Source: Rhodeus uyekii (taxonomy: Eukaryota; Chordata; Actinopteri; Cypriniformes; Acheilognathidae). From it: a stretch of 64,000 nt of DNA. The position numbers were made by a program, and so were the translations under genes. Where the stretch lies: NCBI GenBank assembly GCA_037043235.1, contig JAWRVZ010000093.1, forward strand, positions 1,658,501 through 1,722,500, given 5' to 3'. Below, one piece after another: positions 24,812 through 35,084 of the stretch. Every line of letters begins with the position of its first letter. The stretch's first letter is position 1. The notes below the pieces were generated by a model that saw only the letters and a list, made by a program, of their open reading frames with translations, was not told the DNA's origin and searched no databases.

Positions 24812-25055
24812 TCAAACTGGTCTCCGTTGATCTTCAGCACAACGCTCAGTCATAGCATTGCCCCCTTTATTGCTATCCAGAGAAGATGCGTTTTAATGCA
24901 GTTCTTGTTACACCTTAATTTAAGGAAAACACCTGCACTGGACACATTACATAGGTTGCTACAAAAGCAACTTTTCATAAAAAAAAGACTGTACAGTGTT
25001 TAGATGATATTCATTCATCAAAACAAATGGTATTACTCTTTAGAAAAGCTCTTAC

Positions 25056-25076
25056 CTATGCCTGAAATCTTTATTT
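25056..25076 (-). CDS. tenm4: Teneurin-4 21-nt microexon: NHL splice insert NKDFRHS
   Basis: 21-nt exon AAATAAAGATTTCAGGCATA plus G, flanked by acceptor GCTAAGTACAG and strong donor GTAAGAG. Joined to AG from the upstream exon and C from the downstream exon it reads R-NKDFRHS-N. That is the known alternatively spliced 7-residue insert between the first and second blades of the teneurin beta-propeller. In mammals this insert changes cell-cell recognition (homophilic and latrophilin binding). It is phase 2-2, so skipping gives an in-frame ELSNSPAHKYY junction and inclusion gives ELRNKDFRHSNSPAHKYY. A UGCUGC motif lies 15 nt upstream of the exon, after a pyrimidine tract (CTCTCTTCTTCTTTT). It is too small to appear as an open reading frame and would be missed by most gene predictors. 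Confidence 0.95.
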
Positions 25077-25091
25077 CTGTACTTAGCGAGA

Positions 25092-25097
25092 GCAGCA
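25092..25097 (-). promoter_or_regulatory. UGCUGC motif upstream of microexon acceptor
   Basis: On the transcribed strand TGCTGC lies between the pyrimidine tract and the AG, 15 nt from the exon. UGC motifs in this position are the recognised signature of neuronal microexons activated by SRRM4 (nSR100). Function is inferred from position. Confidence 0.5.
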
Positions 25098-25154
25098 TGA
25101 AAAGAAGAAGAGAGTGGGAAAATAGAGGGTTAGCTTACAGAGTTAGTTCATGCA

Positions 25155-25677
25155 TTAAAGGGATAGTTCAACAAATGTTTTTTTTTAAATTCTGTCGTTA
25201 ATTACTCATCCTCATGTCGTTCCAAAAACGACTTTTATTCATCTTTAGAACACAAATGAAGATCTTTTGGATGAAATCTGAGTGCTTTCTGTTTCTCCAT
25301 TGACAGCTACGCAATTTCCACTTTGATGCTTCAAAAAGTACATAAAGAGATCATAAAACTAAACCATTTGAATTGAACATTTTAGTCCAAATTTTCTGAA
25401 AAATTTCGAAAGGTTTCGCTCCATCCTCTACGCAGTGGCAACTCACACCAAGAACATTTCTGAAGCGAAAAAACTGGATTTGAGAGACGATTTGTCACAC
25501 TCTCACTATTTTTCACAAACAGTGCCTGTGAACAGGATTATTTTGCATTTGATCTGTGCGGTTTGGACGCGGCGTCCGTCAAAAATAGACTAGGTGCCTA
25601 TCTTTAGCCGGTTCTGAAACGTGCCGCGATGAGTAATTAATGACAATTTAAATTTTTTGGGTGAATTATCCCTTTAA
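25155..25677. mobile_element. Complete cyprinid-type MITE with terminal inverted repeats
   Basis: Left end TTAAAGGGATAGTTCA and right end TGAATTATCCCTTTAA are inverted repeats with one mismatch, and both outer ends are TTAA. Target duplication may be TTAA or TA and cannot be separated from the repeat. The element is 523 bp, non-coding, and inserted just upstream of the NHL microexon. Confidence 0.75.
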
Positions 25678-26384
25678 TATACAGAGAAAAGTTTAGAATG
25701 GCAAAATTACACCAATAGAAAGTATTCTTGCATAGCACACATACTGGATGTAGACGAGGCCAAAATGAGCCACAATGCTAAAACAAACTATGCTAAATAC
25801 AAACAATAAAAATAAAATAAAATTCTGCACAGTTAGGATAAAAAAAAAAAGTCTTAACTTTTTCCAGAGAAACCAGGAGTAAAACCAGTTGAGAACCTCT
25901 GGCCTAGCCTTCAAATTAATTTGTGAATTTCATAATTTGTTTATACCCAATACATCTCTAAAACGCTTCCAGGTGAATGTTGTGTCTTTATGAATGTATA
26001 GTAAGTGAATTTCCTCTTTTAAAAAAATGACCAGATGTCTGTGCTCAATAAAGTGGTGCTGTCCAGATGATTCAGTATTTAACAGATGTGTGTGTGCTTA
26101 TTGAGTTTGAAGGAAAGATGGATGAAATTTTAGCAAGGTTCGGAACTGTTTAATGAAACGATTCACTTAAACTCTGTCATCATTTACTTCCCTCAATGGA
26201 ACGAATTCTGGTAAGTCTTTTCAAATATTAAAGTGAGACAGGTTTGTCTCAAATAACAAAACTTTCATATTTGTGTGACTTTAAATGTAAACAGCCACTT
26301 ATCATCTAATAAGACTTACAAAGCAACTTGTTGTTGGTGGGAAGGCGGATGTTTGTGTATCTATGCACATGCAAAATGCCAAAC

Positions 26385-26634
26385 CTGAGCTCTAAGACAC
26401 TTGTGACATTTCCTGTGGTGAAGATTCGACGGATGTAGTTGAAATCCCCCACGTACAGACTGCCATCTGACCCACAGGCTAAAGCTACAGGTGCAAGCAG
26501 CTTATTTCCGTCCGCCAGCCCGTTGCAGCTCGGACAGGAGATACTACGCCTTCGACCGTTACCCATGATGCTTCCGATGACTGGGGGCTGCTGGGAAATG
26601 AAGATGTTCTCGCCGTTACCCTTGTGCAGGATAC
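26385..26634 (-). CDS. tenm4: Teneurin-4 exon: first NHL blade
   Basis: 250-bp exon. The acceptor TCTCTTTGACAG precedes GT, which completes a Gly codon from the 30367-30510 exon. It reads GILHKGNGENIFISQQPPVI, then GNGRRRSISCPSCNGLADGN, KLLAPVALACGSDGSLYVGD, and ends RRIFTTGNVTSVLEL plus AG with donor CTCAG|GTTTGG. This is the start of the NHL beta-propeller (SLYVGDFNYIRRI blade). NVT is a potential glycosylation site. It is followed by the alternatively spliced microexon, and its donor is weak. Upstream lies a roughly 670-bp CT-rich tract that merges with the acceptor's pyrimidine tract. Phase is 1 in and 2 out. Confidence 0.96.
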
Positions 26635-26639
26635 CTGTC

Positions 26640-26806
26640 AAAGAGAGAGAGAGAGAGAGAGAGAGAGTGAGAGTGAGAGAGAGAGTGAGAGAGAATGAGA
26701 GAGAGAGAGAGTGAGAGAGAGTGAAATAGAGAGTGAGTGAGAGAGAATGAGAGTGAGAGAGAGTGTGACATAGAGAGTGATAGAGTGAGATAGAGAGTGA
26801 GAAAGA

Positions 26807-26848
<42 letters not shown>

Positions 26849-27266
26849 AATAGAGAGTGAAAGAGAATGAGAGTGAGAAAGAGTGAGAGATATATAGAGT
26901 GAGAGAGTGAAAGACAATGAGAGTGAGAGAGTGAGACAGAGAATGAGAGTGAGTGAGATAGAGTGTGAGAGAGATAGAGTGAGTGAGAGTGAGAGAGAAT
27001 GAGATAGAGAGTGAGAGAGTGAGACAGAGTGAGAAAGAGTGAGAGAGATATAGAGTGAGAGAGTGAAAGACAATGAGAGTGAGAGAGTGAGACAGAGAAT
27101 GAGAGTGAGTGAGAGTAAGAGAGTGAGACAGAGAGTGAGAGAGAGTGTGAGAGAGGGAGAGATAGAGTGAGATAGAGTGAGAGAGAGAGAGTGAGAGATA
27201 TATAGATAGAAGGTGAGATAGAGAGTGAGAGAGAAAGTGAGAGAGAGTGTGAGAGTGAGAGTGAGT

Positions 27267-27308
<42 letters not shown>
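26640..27308. repeat. GA-rich compound repeat forming a giant polypyrimidine tract
   Basis: About 670 bp of GAGA with frequent GAGAGTGAGA, GAGTGAGAAAGAG and occasional ATATAT. On the gene strand this is (CT)n with CACTCT variants and runs to within 5 bp of the acceptor AG of the 26385-26634 exon. Long serine/leucine open frames across it are artefacts. Confidence 0.95.
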
Positions 27309-27313
<5 letters not shown>

Positions 27314-28424
27314 TAAGTATTTTGCCCGTGAAATTGAAATTTACCTGAATCCATTTGAAACATATTCACTCTGCAGTAAATCAACAGGTTTTTGTCAGAT
27401 ATGAGAAGCTGAGGTTGTAAAGCTGATTCAATTCTGCACAAATTTAATGATATTAAATGTATTTGTATGGAGCTTTTCTCTGTCACAGAGCGACAGAACG
27501 GTTGCTGGCGCTTGAGAAAGGATTTCGCTAAATAACCAGGCCTATATGTGCTAAACGGAACTGAATTCATTTATCTGTTTTTCTCTTGCACAGCCAGATG
27601 CTTCTGTACAGAAAGCAGCTAAGTAAAAGTCCACAGTCACAGCAGGAAAGAACTTCCTCTTATTATCAGTATCACAGTCAATCTGAATCTTCACCGCATG
27701 CCTCAATGAACCTCAGATGCTGAACATCTCGCCAGAAACGCCACTCAAAAGTGGCAGAATGGCAAAGTGCATGAAACTCAATTTCTAGTCATTTTCATTG
27801 TGCACGGCTTTCTCCCCAAGCACCCATGCTGTGTTTTGAGAGATGCTAAATAACAGCGTTTATAGTCCGTCCATGCTGATTGGCTAGAAATGCAGGTGGG
27901 TTTACTGGACCTGATGCAAAGCTTATTTTCATCCAGCTTGAAAATTCAGTGTAAAAAGCTTTCAATTGAAACAAGGCATTTCCGTGGCTTATTGTAAGTT
28001 GTATAGATTTTATAGATGTTTGGATGTTAGAGCAATTCACTTTTGGCCAAGTGCAACTCATTTTATTTCAGCAATACACATTTTATTTTGCAGAGCAAAT
28101 ATTGGGGGAACAAATGGTGGTTTTTGTCAGCAATTCATTTTGTTTGAGTTTGACTAAGTTTAAGATGTGCAAACTTTTCAAAAACCTTGACAAAAATCTG
28201 GGGCATGTTTGGTGTGAATAAGTATATGGTAAAAACAAAAACAAAACAAGAACATTCAGTTCCTTTTGCTTGAGGTGTACAAATGGAAACTGTAATTACG
28301 CTTGACTTTTCAAAAATCTCTTGAGGATGATTCATTTTCTTTTGGTTTGACATTTTTTGCAGAGTCTGTCAGTTTTGGGCAGCAATTAATTCGTCTTGAG
28401 TCTGATTAACTTACTCTAAGGCGT

Positions 28425-28600
28425 TGTCCACACTAATACGTTTTCGTTTTTTGGCCTTTTACACATGAAGTAAAGATGATTTAAGCATGGGGGATAAACT
28501 CTTGGAAAACACTTGAAAATGCTAGTGTGAACAGAGAGCATTTTGAAATGAAAACACGTTTTCAAATCTATCTGGATTTATGTAGACGTAGGCTAAGATG
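28425..28600 (+). mobile_element. Short interspersed repeat fragment
   Basis: GGCGTTGTCCACACTAATAC, GTTTTCGTTTTTTGGCC and ACACGTTTTCAAATCTATCT form a pattern I associate with an abundant fish MITE (complementary 'gttttcg/cgttttc'-type ends). Borders are approximate. Confidence 0.35.
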
Positions 28601-29952
28601 TACATTTCGCAAACCCTGTTGAATATTTGTAGCATGTTCTGTGTGAATAGTTTTAGGGCATGAATGGAAATTTTATTTCAGCTTGAATCATTTCTTTTAG
28701 TTTTACATATTTTTGTTTGCAGAGCTCTCCATTGCTGGAGTTCAATTAAGTTTCTCTCAGGTCTACAAATGAAACATATAACATAATAGTTATGATATCA
28801 CTGCATGAGAATGGAGCCAAGGAAAGGCAATTAAACTGATGACATTAAAAGAAGCTTCAGTGTAAATTAAACAGTCACTTGAGAAAAGAGAAAGGAAGAG
28901 AGAGTGGACACAAATTTTACCGTTAGTCCACATGTGAACCCTAGGTTTTTGTGGCAGACCAAGTTTTTGGTGCCACCAGCGTTCTTAACCCTTGTGATAC
29001 AAGTATGCCTCAGTTACTGAGATAAGTGCGCCTGTTCGCTGGCAAAAGAATACTTGACATAAACCGAATGGAGCAGTTTATGCAATCACTGATCAGCAGC
29101 AGTAGGAAAATCAACCAACTCCAATAACGTTCTGTCAAAGAAATAAAGGCTTTGGCTTGCCGAGCTGGGGTTTGAAAGACAATTAATATTCAGTGATATT
29201 ATTGTTTTAACTGCACTGACACTATTGGATGAGAATATTTGAACCGTATAATGACTACCGGTACTGCAGTTTGCAGAGCAGCTTATAGAGGAACTGAATT
29301 TGTTTTGTAATTGATGAACACTGACGCATTAACAATTATTGAACTGATCTGAAACTGGCACTATTGTCTTCTGTAGAGCTGCTTTAGCTAAAATTGAATT
29401 TAACATTTTATTAGGTGAAACTGCTATGAAATTTGTCATCCTGGTCCATGGTCCGGTTTACTAAGATGTGTTTTGGTCTGTCGGCAGGTAAATGTGTGGT
29501 CTTTTTCAGATCTTTCAATCTAATGGACAAAATAAGCTCAATCAATTTACATATGAACATGCAGAAGAAGGGAAAACATATTGAAAGCATTCTGGTCTAA
29601 TAGTCGCAAAAACGTGCCGAATACTATGTGTGTGTTAGAAACGGTGAAAGAACATTGTGCTTGGTGCGCATTTTGTCTTCAAACCAAACGGTCTTCAGTC
29701 GACAAAGATTATATCGAGGTCAGTAGGCGGAGAGTAGATGTTATTTTGCGGCTTTTTGAACACATATGACCACAGGAATATTTGCACTATGAAGGCAACC
29801 TGGCTAAATAAGTTTTCGTCTACCTCTGTAAGTAACGAAAGCTCAAATGTTTTAGGCCCACGTTTACACATGTATTAAGCACTGTTCACTTGTGATCCGA
29901 TTAATGAAAAGGCTTTTTTATACCAGGTGTAAACAGGGCCCAAATGAAATTA

Positions 29953-30239
29953 ACAGTGGCACTTTATTTTGATAAACTGAACACAAGTATCTTTGCACCT
30001 ACGTGTCAAATAACTCTCATTTGATTATTAGTAGACTGTCTGCTTAATAATTGCTAACTCTTTATTGTGATGATCCCCTACAGACTATAACTAACTTTAC
30101 AACTACAAGTCAAATTATTCTAACCCTACCAGCAAACTAATGCTCTACTAACACTCGAATGAGAGTTAGTAGAAATTTTAGGTGCCATGCTGCTTAGTCA
30201 ACATAACGTTCAAAAAGGGGAACCAAAATAAAGTGAAAC
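29953..30239. mobile_element. MITE with CACTTTATTTTG termini
   Basis: Left end GTGGCACTTTATTTTGATAA and right end ACCAAAATAAAGTGAAACC are inverted repeats around CACTTTATTTTG. The interior has the 'ctaacttta', 'ctaaccctac' and 'gagagttagtag' blocks of a repeat family abundant in cyprinids. Confidence 0.55.
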
Positions 30240-30366
30240 CAAATTACATTTTCATCTTAAACAAGCAGTAAACAATTATGAGCATTTCCAGAATGGAAAA
30301 AAACGAATTAAAATGCAACCCCATTTTTGTGAGCATTTGAGTATATTTCTATGTGTACTAACTCAC

Positions 30367-30510
30367 CACTTTGGATGTTAAGCGCGTGATGTTTGTCCAC
30401 GCTCCAGCCGCCAAGGTGGGATGCAGTGGTCTCGTATCCCTGGAGGACGGCTGTCCGTTTCTCCCAGAGGATCAGATCTGGGCAGGACTCATACTCAAAA
30501 CCCACGGACA
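30367..30510 (-). CDS. tenm4: Teneurin-4 exon: FN-plug end
   Basis: 144-bp exon, phase 1-1. The acceptor TTCCTGCTAG precedes TG (completing Val) and the donor is AGTG|GTGAGT. It reads VSVGFEYESCPDLILWEKRT, then AVLQGYETTASHLGGWSVDK and HHALNIQSG. This is the segment linking the FN-plug, which caps the bottom of the YD shell, to the beta-propeller. YESCPDLILWEKRT and LGGWSxDKHHALNIQSG agree with teneurin-4 rather than -2 (which I recall as YESCLDLTLWEKRT ... DVQNG). It is separated from its upstream neighbour by an intron of only 81 bp. Confidence 0.96.
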
Positions 30511-30591
30511 CTAGCAGGAAAGAAGAGGAGACATTGTTGAGACTGACCACAGCCTTGAAAAATTAGCCTCATCAATTCATTCCCCACTCAC
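30511..30591 (-). other. tenm4: Very short intron, 81 bp
   Basis: Donor TTCG|GTGAGT and acceptor TCCTGCTAG. It is the only intron in the window below 800 bp and contains no repeat. Confidence 0.93.
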
Positions 30592-30859
30592 CGAAAGCCT
30601 CAGACAGCCCATAAACTTTCTGGCTGTAGACATCTGCTTTGTCCCAGATAAAGTCGTAGGAGAGGTTGGGCGCAGCTGAGAACCACTTCCTGAAGAGCCT
30701 TCCCTCGACGGCCACCATGAGGTGCACCTTCATCAGGCTGAACGGGATGGTGGAGTGGGTGAGGGTGATACGCAAGAGGGACTTATACCCCGACGTCCGG
30801 CTGCTCAGGTAACCCAAACGCACATCCGTACCTGGGATCCGCACTTCCTCTTGGAGGGT
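30592..30859 (-). CDS. tenm4: Teneurin-4 exon: FN-plug
   Basis: 268-bp exon beginning in phase 0 after acceptor CTCTCCCCAG and ending TTC G|GTGAGT. It reads TLQEEVRIPGTDVRLGYLSS, then RTSGYKSLLRITLTHSTIPF, SLMKVHLMVAVEGRLFRKWF, SAAPNLSYDFIWDKADVYSQ, ending KVYGLSEAF. This is the fibronectin-like plug domain of the teneurin superfold. NLS is a potential glycosylation site. GLSEAF followed by VSVGFEYESCPDL matches teneurin-4. Confidence 0.96.
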
Positions 30860-31159
30860 CTGGGGAGAGAGGTGAAAATGTGGATTAATTACAACAAAAC
30901 TGAGCCAACAGTAACAAATCTTCTAATTTTGTGGGAGATGCACCCTGCTGAGAAGTGTTTGCATTATTTAGCATCTCCGGTATATACGCAAATGAGAATG
31001 AATTAATTTCTTCACAGTAGATATTTTATTATACAGTACAACAACAACAATAACAAAATAAATAAAAAATATTGAGTGAATCTAGGCCATTTTTTACCTC
31101 AAAAGGGAAAGAGAAAAGCTATTACATGAAAAACAAAAAAATATTATTAAATATAGAGT

Positions 31160-31510
31160 ACACTACCAGTCAAAGGTTTGGGGTCGAGAATATTTTCTGT
31201 GCCTTTTAAGTCTCTTCTGCTCACTTGGGCTGCACTTGTTTGATCAAAAATACAGAAGAAACCCCAGGAATATTGTGAAATATTATTAAAATGTAAAATA
31301 ACTGTTTGCTATTAGGATATATTTTAAAATGTAATACATTCCTGTGATCAAAGCAGAGTTTTCAGAATCATAATGCCATTCTTTAGTGTTACATGATCCT
31401 TTATAAATCATTCATATCTGATGATTTGGTGCTCAAGAAACATCTATTAGTATTATCAATGCCGAAAACATCTGTGCAGCTTTTCATATATTGTGGAAAC
31501 ATTATTAACA
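31160..31510 (-). mobile_element. Abundant cyprinid repeat, minus orientation
   Basis: Begins CACTACCAGTCAAAGGTTTGGGGTC and continues with 'ttgatcaaaaatacag', 'attgtgaaatattattaaaatg', 'attcctgtgatcaaag', 'tgatttggtgctcaagaaaca' and 'acatctgtgcagcttttcatat'. This is the reverse complement of the family at 13321 and 61950. One terminus (CACTACC...GTTTGGGG) is present; the other is lost. Confidence 0.65.
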
Positions 31511-32949
31511 TTCTTTGATGAAATTTTTTGTAAAATTTTAAATGTTTTTACCGATAAAAGCATGAAAATGAAAAATGTTCATTGTTGTAAGGGGGGTGGG
31601 TTTTGGCAAGACACAATTTTCACGATATTACTGAATAATATTGGAGAATAATATTACAAGACCCCAAGCTATTAAGGTAATCTCCTTTGGATTTTGGGGT
31701 TAAATGTGACCCAGGAACCTTCAAATCACTCTGAGTGAACATAGTACTCCATATAGAGCCATGCATCCGTCCAGGTCAGACGGGCATCATTAACAACACC
31801 TTCATTTCCTCACAGGAACTCAGGTTGGAGACTCAGTGGCTCAGAGGTTTCTCATTGCTCACACAGAGCTCTCGTTAACTCTCAGTGCATCGCTCCTTTA
31901 TCACAGTCAGGCACAGAGCCGACCAATAAACACAGTCGATCGCTGCTGTGTCAATAAACACTGATAAGAAAAGCTCTTCCATAGATGTTTCTTTTTGTAA
32001 ACCTGTTATAACTCCGTGTATGGGTGTGTGTAGATGTATACGTGCAGCACAGTGTGTGTGTGAATAGCCCGCCTCAAGATTTGGGATGGGACAGATTTGT
32101 GCAGATATTAATAGCCCAGACATCACAATGCATGCAGGGCTGACACATTTATCTTGTTATCGAGAAGACGAAGACAAAATAATTAGGAAAGTGGCACACA
32201 GGTACAAGTAGGGGTATCAGTATTCAAACTCAAACACACATAAAAAATACACATAGAAATATATATATATACCTATAGACACACATGAACACAACAAAAC
32301 TAACATACAGATGCATGATCAAAACACAGATTTTTTTTTCCAGGACTAACTGCAAAGCTCATCCAGAGGTAGGACTCAAAAAGCCTCCATGCTGCTGTCG
32401 TCTAAATGTAATTATCGTTCTTCAGAAAATGTCTGGCGTACTAAATTGGACTGTGTATCTCTGCCCAATTACACACAGGAGATAAAATAACAGGACTGCC
32501 ACCCGAGACAGAGCCTCCTCCATTCCCAACTGAAGTACATTTGCCAAAATCGGCTCCTGCTGTCTATCAGAACATCATTACGAACCGGCACTAGTCTGGA
32601 ATGGTTTTTTTTCATCTGTCTGAGAAAGCAGTACACTTCTGAACTGTCTGCAAGTGTCAAACTAAACTTTAGACCTACGAGCTAAAATTTACACAAACAA
32701 AAATATAGTAAAACGTTTATAAAAAGCAAGCTTTTAAAAATAAAAATGGCACTCACAATGCATCTCAGTAATGATAAAATTTAAGTTCTATTCTTCCATG
32801 TGAATAAAATTAATTGTCAAATAAAGAAGAAGAAGAAAAGATAGGTCAGATACAGGTTAAGTGCAATTCCTCGGTTGTTGATTTTGGTTGTTAGTTTAAG
32901 TGGAATAAATTATTGCAGAAGTCCAGCATATGTCATTAGAAAGAAATTA

Positions 32950-33619
32950 AGACATATGAGTATTTCGAGATACGAGCAAGCCTTCGGACAAATTTTTTTC
33001 TTTGAGATATGAGTAAATATTTTAGATACGAGTAGCTTACAGATGCTGACGCGAAGTAGTCGAGTACTCGGAGCAGCTCAAAACGCCTCATTTATGGGGT
33101 AATTGTGTATGATCTCCACTAGAGGCGCCTTGGTTTTAAAGCGGGAGGTTACCGGGTGCGACGAGTGATTCATAAGTATTAAGCTGGGAGCAGCACGAGT
33201 TATGAGTGTTCAATAATAATAAATTTGTAGTTCTGAGGCTATCCAATACACAACACGGGAAGAAACACTACACTTCTGTTTGCATTATCTACGTAATCCT
33301 TTCCTCCTCCTCCGCACATAACACCATTAGCCGCTACTGTATCGTCTGTCTCGAAGAACTCATAATTTAAAGCACATTTTATTTTATATTACAGGAATCC
33401 TTATATGCCATAATTTTTTGTGTGTGTGTACATGACTCGATAGAAATTAATAAATTAGTAATAATAACTGTATGTTATTAGCACTAATAAGGGAGGGCTG
33501 GAACGCATATTTTTTTCTCTGTTATGTCTTATGGTAAAAAATTATTTGAGATAAGAGGAATTTGAGTTAGGAGCTCAGTCCTGGAATGGATTATGCCCGT
33601 ATCTCAAGGTATTAGTGTA
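32950..33619. mobile_element. Tigger/pogo-like non-autonomous element
   Basis: Left side has TATTTCGAGATACGAGC; the right side read in reverse gives TACACTAATACCTTGAGATA. These ends and the internal repeats of 'gagatacgag' and 'gagatatgagt' resemble Tigger-type termini. No transposase frame is present. Confidence 0.5.
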
Positions 33620-33935
33620 TTTATATACATTTTTAAAAACATCACACTGAATCATTCACAATAAGATCATTAACATTCATTTAACAGATTAGGTGACTTT
33701 TAATTGTTTGCAATACTTCGCACTTCACAATACGTTTTCCAGTGCAACAATATTTAGTGGGAAATAACTGGGATTTGATTCGTAAATTATTATATTCATG
33801 CAACATTATTTGTTAATATTATACTGCCCCGCCCCCACACAATGTTGGTTACATTAACAGATTAATCATACACAATATATATGTATTTATTTTTTTACTT
33901 CTTCCCTGTAGCTTGTAGTGATCGGTTTTCATCAC

Positions 33936-34197
33936 CTGAATCTCTGGTACGACGGCACCCCTCTCGTTGCAGGTCCCAGCGAACGCCGTCAGCGGGGCAG
34001 GCAGAACGATGGGCATGGGACGGGTGAAGCTGCTCAGGTCGCAGCTTGGGATGTCATTGACCTCGTGTCGCATTACAATGGTGTCCATGACGAAGAAACG
34101 GCCCCATGGTAGCCACAAGGTATGCTCCTGAGTGATGAATGGAGCGCGCTCAAACCTCAACGCTATGGCCACGCCACCGTTACTCACCAGGTCGAAG
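33936..34197 (-). CDS. tenm4: Teneurin-4 exon: TTR-like domain end
   Basis: 262-bp exon, phase 2 in and 0 out. The acceptor TCTGTTTCAG precedes C, which completes Ser; the donor is ATTCAG|GTGATG. It reads SFDLVSNGGVAIALRFERAP, then FITQEHTLWLPWGRFFVMDT, IVMRHEVNDIPSCDLSSFTR, ending CNERGAVVPEIQ. RFERxPFxTQxHTxWxPW is the diagnostic teneurin carboxypeptidase-regulatory/transthyretin-like segment below the EGF stalk. FERAPFITQEHTLWLPW is the teneurin-4 form. The MPIVLPAPLTAFAGT stretch is the variable part between orthologs. Confidence 0.96.
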
Positions 34198-35084
34198 CTG
34201 AAACAGAGAGGACATGTTCGGGTAGACACAGAGCTTTGCACTAGGTTGGTAACTTTATGGTTTTAAGTTCACTGTAACCATTGTCACCTTTAACAAAACC
34301 CTTAATTAATGTAACTCTTGCCCGTATATTTTATGTGAGTTTCTCAACTACCTACTGAGAGTATTTACATTTGGTAGATGCTTTTAATTTTTTACTTCAT
34401 CGGCAAAGGTAATTTTTAACATTTCACGCATGTTCAGAACAGGAATCAAACCCATGATTTTGGTGATTCTAGTGCTGTTTGAGCTTTGGAAAAGTAGGGT
34501 TGCACAAATTAGTAAACTTTAATACTTTGCCCTGACGTTTTAAGCTTGACGTCAACTAGTTGCTGATAGTGGCCTATAGAAGGCACAACAGGATAAGACA
34601 TCTTTGAAGTCCACTTTTACACTCGGTTTACAACAGTTAAATTGATTGGTAGAATGCATTGTTTTAAACAGCTTATTGTACACCCAAGTTATTCACCGTT
34701 CTAAAATAATGCTCTGCTGAATTGTAATGGGCACACACACACACACACACACACAAAGACAGTAGCGCTCACATCACGTGCAGATATGAGAAATGGAGAA
34801 ATGGATTGTCAACAATGTGATTTATCAATAAAATAGAATAGAAACTTAAAGGTTCTAGCATATATTTCTTTGAAACTAAAACCCACAGCTTCACTATTAG
34901 CCGAGAGATGCTGCCAGGTAGAATTAATTAAAATGCAATCACTCTCACTAATGCATTTATATAAATGTAATCTTTACTGTGCTACTTAATCTGTGTCTCA
35001 TTTAGAACGAGCAGAAATCTGTGAGAAATATAACGACCAAAGACAAAAGAGCTGATGACAAATAAGCTGTTATGTAAGACCAAT

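Larger units (their letters stand above)
18532..25055 (-). other. tenm4: Intron, 6524 bp, downstream of the NHL microexon
   Basis: Contains the decayed tandem array (19640-21390) with an embedded LINE remnant, an LTR-like fragment (22866-23166) and a hAT-type MITE fragment (23767-23965). A TGCATG motif (minus strand, 24806-24811) lies 244 bp downstream of the microexon donor. The 18540-19600, 21400-22860 and 23970-25050 stretches have no recognised repeat. Confidence 0.85.
25077..26384 (-). other. tenm4: Intron upstream of NHL microexon, 1308 bp
   Basis: Contains the 523-bp MITE 25155-25677, whose near end is 78 bp from the microexon. The 25680-26384 remainder is AT-rich with no recognised repeat. 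The donor at the far end is GTTTGGCAT, a weak match to consensus. Confidence 0.88.
26635..30366 (-). other. tenm4: Intron, 3732 bp
   Basis: Its 3' end (26640-27308) is a long pyrimidine repeat on the transcribed strand. A cyprinid repeat fragment lies at 28425-28600 and a MITE at 29953-30239. No feature is recognised in 27320-28420 or 28610-29950. Confidence 0.85.
30860..33935 (-). other. tenm4: Intron, 3076 bp
   Basis: Holds a cyprinid repeat fragment (31160-31510) and a Tigger-like element (32950-33619). No repeat is recognised in 31510-32950. Confidence 0.85.

Noticed and set aside
26306..27570. Long Ser/Leu/His open frames of 230-310 codons
   Set aside because: Products of the (CT)n-type repeat running into a real teneurin exon; only 26385-26634 is coding.
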